Of a DNA stretch of 64,000 bases, positions 56,511 through 64,000 are shown in pieces (the stretch's first letter is position 1; the number at the start of each line of letters is the position of its first letter). The position numbers and the translations under genes were made by a program. The DNA is from Capitulum mitella (taxonomy: Eukaryota; Arthropoda; Thecostraca; Pollicipedomorpha; Pollicipedidae): contig CP099848.1 in the NCBI GenBank assembly GCA_030062745.1, positions 15,041,568 through 15,105,567 of the forward strand, read 5' to 3'. Under the pieces are notes generated by a model. It was not told the origin of the DNA and ran no database searches. It saw only the letters and a list, made by a program, of their open reading frames with translations.

Positions 56511-57954
56511 CAGGGGCGGATCTAGGATTTTGCCAGGGGGGAATGGTCAGTGCGGGGCCTCCGCCTGTCGGCCCTCCCCCCCCCCATTTTTGTGCTCCTC
56601 AGATAGGGAAAAAACGTTGGTCTGCTCGGGTCCAGGCTAAAATATTTAATGCAATTTTGCGTTGTTTTTTATCGTATAAAGAAGCCGACAAAATTCAAGC
56701 GTATCACCTCATTTGAAAACATTTCGCCTTTTGTTCTCCTACAAAATCGCCGAAATATGACAACAACGTCGGGATTTTAGGCGGCTGCGTCCCTTCCTCC
56801 ATTTGAAATGTGCCTGTATCTGGAACAGGAGCCCCTCAGCCTCCTCGTAGCTTCTGGAGAATTTTTACCAACTTTCTGCTGGTCTCGGGTCGTCTGCCGT
56901 GTCAGGGCCCTATAGTGGTCTCAGGTTCCTTTTACCGTTTCACGTGCCACTCAGGACGTCTCAAGCGCTCCTTTGGCATTTTCAGGGACACCTCGGGCAG
57001 TGTCTTGGACCCGTCTGGTAGTTTCAAGAACACTTAAGCTACCTCGGTTTCCTTTCGTCCCTGAGGAATTTTGGCCGTCTAGGAAGCCCTTCAGGCAGTA
57101 ACAGAGGTCCTCTATAAGGCTGTCTCTCTGTCGTGACAGAGGTGCCTCTGGCAATGCTTCAGGTCCTTTGGCCATTTCAGGAGCTGTCTGGGCGTATCAA
57201 AGCTTAATGGTTTCAGGGGCTCTCTGTTCGTCTCAGTGGCCCCTGCCAGAGACTGCTAATGAGCGGTCTCAAAGGTCCCTCCCTAGCAGTCTCAGTGGAT
57301 CACCTGTTGTCCTGGGTGTTCCTCTTGTCGTCGTTGGGGAGCATATTTTCCGTCTCATGAGCCCTCTGGCAGTTACAAAAGATCTATTGGCGACTTCAGA
57401 GCCCCTGCGCAATGTCATGGGTTCTCTGAACGTTCCCAGTAATTTCCATGGCAGCATCAGGGGTCTTCCTCTGTTATATAGGGTATATCTGGCAGTCGGG
57501 GCCTCACTGGCAGTCTCTGATGGACCTTTTCTATGCCAGAATCACGCGTAATACATTTCGGGGCTCTGGCCATCCAGAGTGCCCATACCGTTCAAGAGGT
57601 CCTATTATCGTCTTTGCCTCGTAGGGGCCCTCCGACCTTTTCGGGGGTTTCAGGGGCCACCTTGCCCTCTCAGAACCCACCTGACCTTTTCGGCTGTCCC
57701 TGACTGCATCAAGAACCCCTCAGGTTTCCAAAAAGATCAGCGTAGCTCGTTTGGGCTCCTCTCGAGGTTGAGAAGGTCACTGATGAATCCTTGTTTAGGG
57801 GGTCCTCTGGCTGGCCGGCCCTTCGGGCCCCTTCTGACCCCTTCCGGCGCTTCGAAATGTCTGAGAGGGGCCCTTCTCCCTTCTTCTCAGGCCTTCTCAG
57901 GCCTCGGAGGGGGGCCATCGCCCGCAGCGCCCTCCCTCCTTAGATCCGCGCCTG
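56511..57954. mobile_element. hAT-type non-autonomous element containing the GC-rich array
   Basis: Ends CAGGGGCGGATCTAGG and, reversed, CAGGCGCGGATCTAAGG. Flanks GACACATG (56503-56510) and GACACAGG (57955-57962) form an 8-bp target duplication with one mismatch. The 1.44-kb interior is a degenerate array of CAGGGGCTCTC..GTCTC-type units (about 56800-57900), homologous in inverse orientation to 18.87-19.23 kb. No transposase is visible. Confidence 0.87.
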
Positions 57955-57962
57955 GACACAGG

Positions 57963-59300
57963 TGCCCTCCTCTCATCTAAAAAGCCCCCTTGTGCACCCA
58001 TATCTACACCTATCCATAGGGATGTTCAAAATATTTTTTTACTGATCTACGTTATTTGTTGTCCAGGCAAAAGCTGACGCCAATCCTTATTTTGAAAATA
58101 TATTGTAAACAAAAACTGGAAGAATAAGTCCAGTTTTGTTTCTGTAACTACAGCGGAGTACTCTGTACACATCACGCAGCCGCTTATAAACGCCATCCAA
58201 TACCTCAGACTTTGACGTTTCTGTGAATACAAATTTATATAGAATCTTCCTTTTCCTTTGGCAGAATTTCGCCCTTTTCACACAGTTCCCATTTTTTTCT
58301 CGATCCAAATGTCTTGCCAGCCTGCCAGGCGTCAGTTACCTGCCTACATTACCATCGAATTACCTTAATTATTGCCCGGCTACGCTACTACGCTGCCCGG
58401 CACTGGCACTTGGCAGCCATTCCAGGACAGGAGTACATCCCCTACCAGGAGTTACGTTTGCTTAACCGGGCCCCTGACCTTTCCACGTCCGTGGACATTG
58501 GGGCCCTTTAGGGCATGCCAAAACCCGGCTCACGGGATCCCTTTCTCGTGTTAAGATTTGCTGGAGCTGGGATGGTAAGACGCCTTGGGCCCTTGGCTAA
58601 GGTTACGTCACTGTGGCCCCCTTACCGACACACCGACACCATCCCAGGGCAGGAAGACCTTTCTTGGCTGGCGGCTCCGTTGCAGAGGAGCATCCTTTCG
58701 GTCCTCGCGTAAGTGCATGTGGTAGGTGGTGGTGCATGCATGTAGGTCCTCGCGCCATGCACCTTTGGTAGGTGCATGGCGGGGGGCGGGGTTGCCCACT
58801 TACCTTTCCCGGTCAGGGGGAACGTGGCTATTCCTGCCAGCTAGAAGGGCTCTGCCTGGAGTCTGGGGGCCCTTGCGAAGAAGTGGGTTTGCTTTTCCCG
58901 GCCATGGGGCCCCTTGAGGCAGATGTCAGGGAACCCCTTCTTGTGCCAAAAAACTGCGGGCTAGGAGCCTTAGGACCTCCCCCAAGCTACGCTACTGAAA
59001 GATATACTCTTGAGCAGATTTGTATCTTTGAGTCGGAATTCAGGATGGAGAGACAATATAGTGTAAAACATAATATTAAAGCCGACGACAATTTTTATTC
59101 ATGCGCCTTCGATACCGATGAAGAGAGATGCATGGACATCTTGTGCAACGGTGATTTTACGGAGATCTTTGTTGAGGTCAGCAAAAATCAAGGTATCCAT
59201 GATAGGAAGTGTTCTGCACAACGAGCCGCTTAAAACCTCCAACTTCTTCCGCTGTTAATTCAATGTCTGCGGAATCGGATTCGTGTCGGGCTTAACTACC
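57963..59300. other. Intergenic, loosely repetitive, no gene recognised
   Basis: 58300-58960 contains irregular GC-rich repeats (CCAGGACAGGAGTAC / CCAGGGCAGGAAGAC). A 153-residue open frame at 58772-59233 has no recognisable motif and crosses from repeat into AT-rich sequence. Confidence 0.5.
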
Positions 59301-59752
59301 ATTTCTGAACGTGACAGCGAAGTTGTAATTGGGTCTTGGCCTTACTTGCCACAAACCGTGGGCATCCAGTTAACCTTCGGCCTTGCTTAAACTTCTACAG
59401 CGTCGAAATGTCAACTACAGCCATTGCACATGGCTGCTACAAGTTTCCTAAATTGATGCGAGTCTGCCAGCAAACTGTTGAAAAGAAGGTTTCTTTGAAG
59501 TTCCAGGCACCTTTTCCTTTCGCATGCATAGAGCTGTTTAATGCGAGCGTTTTCTTTTGATTATTGTCAACAGTGTTACCCAGGATAGATGTCAGTCGTT
59601 TCTATAAACATAAGTTTATTGCCGTTTCTCTGTGGGTAGAATCGATTTTGCTTTCATGAGACCGTTGTTCCATCGATTTGCATGTGGCCGATGCTATTAC
59701 TGATTTTCCACGGTCGACGTCGGTATTTTTCCCGTGGAAGCATGCCTCACAG

Positions 59753-60027
59753 CACGGACGTAGCCAAGGGGAGGATATGGGGGCCATGGCTCCTCTCCCC
59801 CTGAACCGAGCCATCCTCACTAGATATGTAGCGATCTTGCACGAATACGGAACAGCGATCATATATATGTTGCAAAAGCAAACATTATATGTTTTCCTGT
59901 GCATTACATATGAGGCAAATTACATCAAATTGCTGCTTACGTCTATAAATTTCGTCATATGCCAGTGTCGTTTGACAAAATTTGACATTTGCACCCCCCC
60001 CCCGGGAAAATCCTTGGCTACGTGCCT
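59753..60027. mobile_element. Short MITE with GTAGCCAAGG ends
   Basis: Starts CACGGACGTAGCCAAGG; the right end reverses to CAGGCACGTAGCCAAGG. Flanking 8-mers CCTCACAG and TCTCGCTG match at 5 of 8. Homologous to 9822-10065. It is hAT-type by its termini. Confidence 0.72.
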
Positions 60028-60314
60028 GTCTCGCTGGAATATCCATGTCGTCAACATCACAGTTTATTTGGGATCTCAGCCACCGCCGTTTTCCCGTGGT
60101 CGTCGTCTTCCGGTCGTTTAGCGCCGCTGTCACCGTTTTTCTGCCACTGTTCATGTCACTGCAGTTTCCCGGGCCACCGCATGCAGGCCACCGCATCTAT
60201 GCAACGAAAGACGACATCTGTTTCAGCAATCTCATTTCGAGAGGTTGCACTCGGGACTGCGTGGTTCTCGGAGTCGATTGCTCTCTGTGAACGATGACCG
60301 CTGCGAAGGCGACA

Positions 60315-60372
60315 AATGGGCTCGATACGTTCGCAGTCTTGTGAGTCCAACCACTGGGCCACAACCGATAAC
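60315..60372 (-). mobile_element. tRNA-like (SINE head) sequence
   Basis: The minus strand has a good A box (TGGCCCAGTGG, 60361-60351) and a weak B box (GTATCGAGCCC, 60328-60318) at tRNA spacing. No convincing cloverleaf, so a degenerate SINE head is the best guess. Confidence 0.3.
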
Positions 60373-60633
60373 GGAAGTCCTTGTCTTGCTAGTTCGTGTA
60401 AATTTATTTACAGCTGGGCAAGCGTAGCTGTCTGCGCCATACTGCGAGACTTTCTGGACATATCTGCACGTCATTGAAGTATAGACGAACCAGATCCAAA
60501 TTCAGTATCTCCTACCGACATGGAATATCGTGCGTTTGCGGTTTTCGTGCTTCAGAACATTCGATGGATACGTCAAATATACCAGCGATTATATACTTAA
60601 TACTTTTATACTTCAGCGTTTCCACTTATATAT

Positions 60634-60649
60634 ATATAATATAATATTA

Positions 60650-60725
<76 letters not shown>
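60634..60725 (+). repeat. (TA)n microsatellite
   Basis: AT dinucleotide run with a few interruptions. Confidence 0.95.
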
Positions 60726-60728
<3 letters not shown>

Positions 60729-63180
60729 CATAACATAGAAGACAATGCAGATTTATTCTGGGTGCAAAAAAACTCCGAGCATGGACTATCTTTTTAAACA
60801 CGTTTGTTATGGTATTTCGCACACATCATGAAATCCCCTAGAAGAGCAGTCTCATGGAGAAAAAAATGGCACTTTGAGCATGCCTATGGGTTTGTGGATC
60901 ATGCCTGCTTGGATATGATTTGTCAACTTTATACCAGATATTTTCCAATGAAATACAACAGCATATAATTTGATGCGTTGGGCATCTATGATCTGAAAAA
61001 GCGTTTTCTTGAGTACGGAGTCGTGCCCATAGTTCACGTTACGTTCAGATCGTATTTCCTCCGAGGCAGGTGGTTTGGTCTTTTTGAATTAGATACCTTA
61101 GGTAATTCCAGTGGGTTACATACTTTCCGTTGCGTCGGCCTCAACTCAAGGTGCTTCCTCTCGATATTTTTTGCAGTGAGGCTGCTCCTGCAAACGCGGA
61201 AGAATGGCATTGAGGGCAAGTTCACTGAAGATGTGGTGTAAGCATGCTGTCGAACGCGCGCTCCAGAATGTCCAATACCCAGATAAAGGCAGGCCTAGAC
61301 CCAGATAATAGACTCACCTAGATAAATGCAGGCCCCCCGGCATTGACTAAGGTATTTCGTCACCTTCCGTTGACGGGGCGGGGGAGTTCACGTCCCTCAT
61401 CTTTACCGAAAACAAAATGTCCGATTTGAGTAATTCAAACGGTAATCGAGAGCACCGAACCGTGTGGTCTTGTGGCATCCATTTTTTACTTTTAGGTCAA
61501 TGATGATGTCACAGGCCAGGTCAAGTCCCCAAAAGGAACCTTTTCCGCAAAGTTGCCTAATCACAGTCAAAAGCAGACTGGGACTGAGGTTTGTATGGCA
61601 ATGTGTCTCAGGCAGCTCGCCCTCATATTCCGAGTCCCGTCTGGACCCAATGTCATAAATGTTAAGGTTACGAGGTCCAGATCGGCTCACTGAGATCGTT
61701 CCTCGCGGTGTCCGCCATCTTGCCCTGGCGCGTCGTCATGCATTACGATTTTTGCAGAGATCCTGAGCGGCGTGATCTATGACGACTTGAGAAACACATA
61801 CCAATTGCCCTTCGGATAAAGATTTTTGGCGGTGAGATTTAAGTCCAGGCTGCCAATGCAGCAGTCTGATTATGCTACATCTGCGTATTGATGTGGGCAG
61901 GGACCACCAAAGGAGCCATCTAATACCTTTTGTTGACATTTCTATGCAATCCACGTCGCGTAGCGATGGTACGTTGCAGAGCGAGCAGTGTGGTATCAAT
62001 GCTGCTGGAATTTCCTGTACTTTTGTGGCCTCAGATGCGAAATGGAGACACCATACTAAGTCAGCGAAAAACATGTTCCCGCTTCATTTCTTTTTTTATT
62101 TTTTATTACAATGTTTGAAATGGAATAAAATGCCACTGCCTTGCCCTTCCTCACTGAACATCTTTTCCGTTTCGTTTCCGCGATATGTTTTTTATTGGCT
62201 CAGTCCGCAGATGTCGTTATTCAGCTCAAAATTTTGATGTTTACATACCAACCCTGGAAGGCAGAACATGGGAGGAACGATGAGCACCGTGCAGCCATTT
62301 GAGCTACTGGATGGCGCCGATACGCTGGTGTCTTCACGTAAATCTCGCCTTTCTACAGTGATCAAAACGTGCTATGACTTCCTTGTTGCTTGTAGCGTGA
62401 AGCATGAGCGTTTTTCATTGGCATCATCTAAACTCTTTTCCTTCATGAGCCCAAAAGGCGATCATTTCTGACGACTTTGACAGAATTATAAATTGACCCG
62501 GTCTACCTCTATGTAACTGAAACAAAAGTTGTGCTGGAATATGGATACAGATCAAGGATGCAGCTGATTATTACTGGACGTTAACTTCATTGTTCTTGAG
62601 ACGTTTTCATCGCGTAAAGCAAAATGTGCAAGCCGCTGAACATGTCGAGTCTTATAAATGAGGCATTTTTGTCATTTTGGTGCCGTTCAAAAAGAATACA
62701 GTTTTAATGACAATTAAACTTCCATTGCTCTCGTCGCTTTCGCACCAACGCGGAGAATCATGGCTATACATCCATAAAAATATGCAACATCCCACGAGTA
62801 GTTAGTCCTATTATAATTCATGTCTGGACCTTCGTTCACAATATCCCTTCTCGATTGCCCCCCCCCCCGCCCTCGAACGGCCCCTCCCGGCCGAAAGGTC
62901 GCACGGCCAATGCTGAAATATCTCTCTATGTAATGGAAACGAGCCAAGATAATAGAAACTCCCTGATCTTCTTGACGGTAGGCAATTTCGTTTCGAAAGG
63001 ATTAGTTTTATTCATTTACGCTTTCAATCAAGGGTGCAATTGTCATTCAGTACTGCTGCGCCTTCGATTTCATACCAGTAGAGCCTGGTGAGATGAGAGT
63101 GCTCAAATGAGTCTGCCGATAAAGTTTCACGCAGATTTCGGCAATCAACTCATCGGGGACCGCCAAGCATCACCGTCACC
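60726..63180. other. Intergenic or intronic, no gene recognised
   Basis: May be intron of the gene beginning at 54814. Only short frames, a C-run near 62858-62868, and no terminal-repeat structure that I can support. Confidence 0.45.
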
Positions 63181-63345
63181 GGCGACCCCGGGAAACGCTA
63201 CCCCTGCCTTCACCTGGCGGGCACCAGTCCCCTCAGGCGACCCCGGGTAACGCTGTCCTTGCCTTTACCGTGTGGGCACTTATCTCTGCCGGCGAGCCCG
63301 TGTGACGCTGGCCCTGTCTTGGCTAGCGGGCACCGGCCTCCACTG
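63181..63345 (+). repeat. 55-bp minisatellite, 3 copies
   Basis: GGCGACCCCGGG-type starts at 63181, 63236 and 63291, each followed by AACGCT..CCTGCCTT..GGGCAC. Confidence 0.85.
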
Positions 63346-63853
63346 GCCAGTCTGCCTGACGGCGACGTGAAACGAGCCGAGCCGGACCGGCGTGGCCGAC
63401 TGCGGCTGTCCGCGGCCCGTCACGCGCCACATGCAACGTCCCGACTCCGTGCTAATTAGGCCTGGACGACTGCAGGATGGCTGCGCCGTCAGCCGGCACG
63501 TAACCCAGCGTCTGTCGGCGGCGAAAAGGGACTCTGATTCTCATATCCCTTTGAAAGGATATGGTCCGATGTTTGCTGATGTTTACAGGGTAAGATCTAG
63601 TCGACTATCCGCGGGAAGTTCACACTGCTTGAGGAAGTGCGGTTTGGAGGGAATGAAGTTGATGATTGCAGACATTTATTGGAGAATATGCAGCCGACTA
63701 TTTTTGGAAAGGTCAAAGTGCTTGGGAAAGTTGTATATCGGTAAAGATCATGATAAAAATTGAATATTAAACAGCGCTAATTAAATGAGCAGCATTACTA
63801 CAGTTAATGAAAATAACCTAATGCTCATAATCAAGGAGATGATGGAGAAAGAA

Positions 63854-63856
<3 letters not shown>

Positions 63857-63904
<48 letters not shown>
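63857..63904 (+). repeat. (TA)n microsatellite
   Basis: Uninterrupted AT dinucleotide run near the right edge of the window. Confidence 0.95.
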
Positions 63905-63907
<3 letters not shown>

Positions 63908-64000
63908 TAGCCGTGGGCCCTCCTCAGTACATACACAAGCAAACATTCGATTCAGATCACAAAGTCGTGCATTTTAAAAAGTATAACACACTGTTCTCGG

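Noticed and set aside
58772-59233. A 153-residue frame
   Set aside because: It begins in GC-rich repeat and continues into AT-rich DNA without any recognisable domain or splice context.
63392-63763. A 123-residue frame near the right edge
   Set aside because: No recognisable motif and it starts beside a minisatellite; too little to call a gene.

Overview
This is a 64 kb window of nuclear DNA from an animal, most likely an arthropod and possibly a crustacean. The evidence is spliced GC-rich exons with GT/AG junctions, orthologues of metazoan genes (TRAPPC12, a GM2-activator-like ML protein, ATMIN), a ZAD-type zinc-finger module (largely an arthropod expansion), and many arthropod-style DNA transposon remnants. 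The species assignment is inference. There are no bacterial operons, CRISPR arrays or rRNA genes.

Layout. 0-4.9 kb: the last six exons of TRAPPC12 (+), entering from the left edge, with minisatellites that duplicate splice sites. 5.9-10.1 kb: a nest of dispersed repeats carrying a TTAA-flanked MITE that is itself interrupted by another MITE. 10.4-11.4 kb: an intronless cathepsin L-like gene (-) whose catalytic Cys is replaced by Asp. 12.4-15.6 kb: a four-exon ganglioside GM2 activator-like gene (+), head to head with the cathepsin gene. 16.7-31.6 kb: gene-poor DNA with degenerate GC-rich arrays, TTAA MITEs, a long-TIR element carrying a solo-LTR-like fossil, a decayed copy of a repetitive protein family, and an internally deleted mariner-like element. 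32.5-36.6 kb: a C2H2 zinc-finger gene (-) and, just upstream on the same strand, ZAD-domain exons. 36.6-42.1 kb: a CpG-poor block. 42.2-44.9 kb: two more TTAA MITEs. 45.4-51.8 kb: ATMIN/ASCIZ (+), complete in three exons, with four zinc fingers and a C-terminal run of LC8-binding TQT motifs. 54.8-55.0 kb: the first exon of an unidentified gene (+). 55-64 kb: hAT-type MITEs, microsatellites and unassigned DNA.

The genes do not form one pathway. TRAPPC12 acts in membrane trafficking. The cathepsin-like and GM2A-like genes both encode secreted or lysosomal-type proteins from facing TATA promoters, which may mean shared tissue expression. The zinc-finger genes and ATMIN are nuclear regulators. 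Four MITE families are well supported by internal evidence: two TTAA families by terminal repeats in several copies, a third TTAA family by one copy with matching ends, and hAT-type elements by 8-bp target duplications.

I did not find a clearly new multi-gene system. The observations most worth a second look are the splice-site-duplicating minisatellites in TRAPPC12, the dead cathepsin, the CpG-depleted domain with repeat copies as internal controls, the possible ZAD-plus-finger single gene, and the LC8-motif tail of ATMIN.
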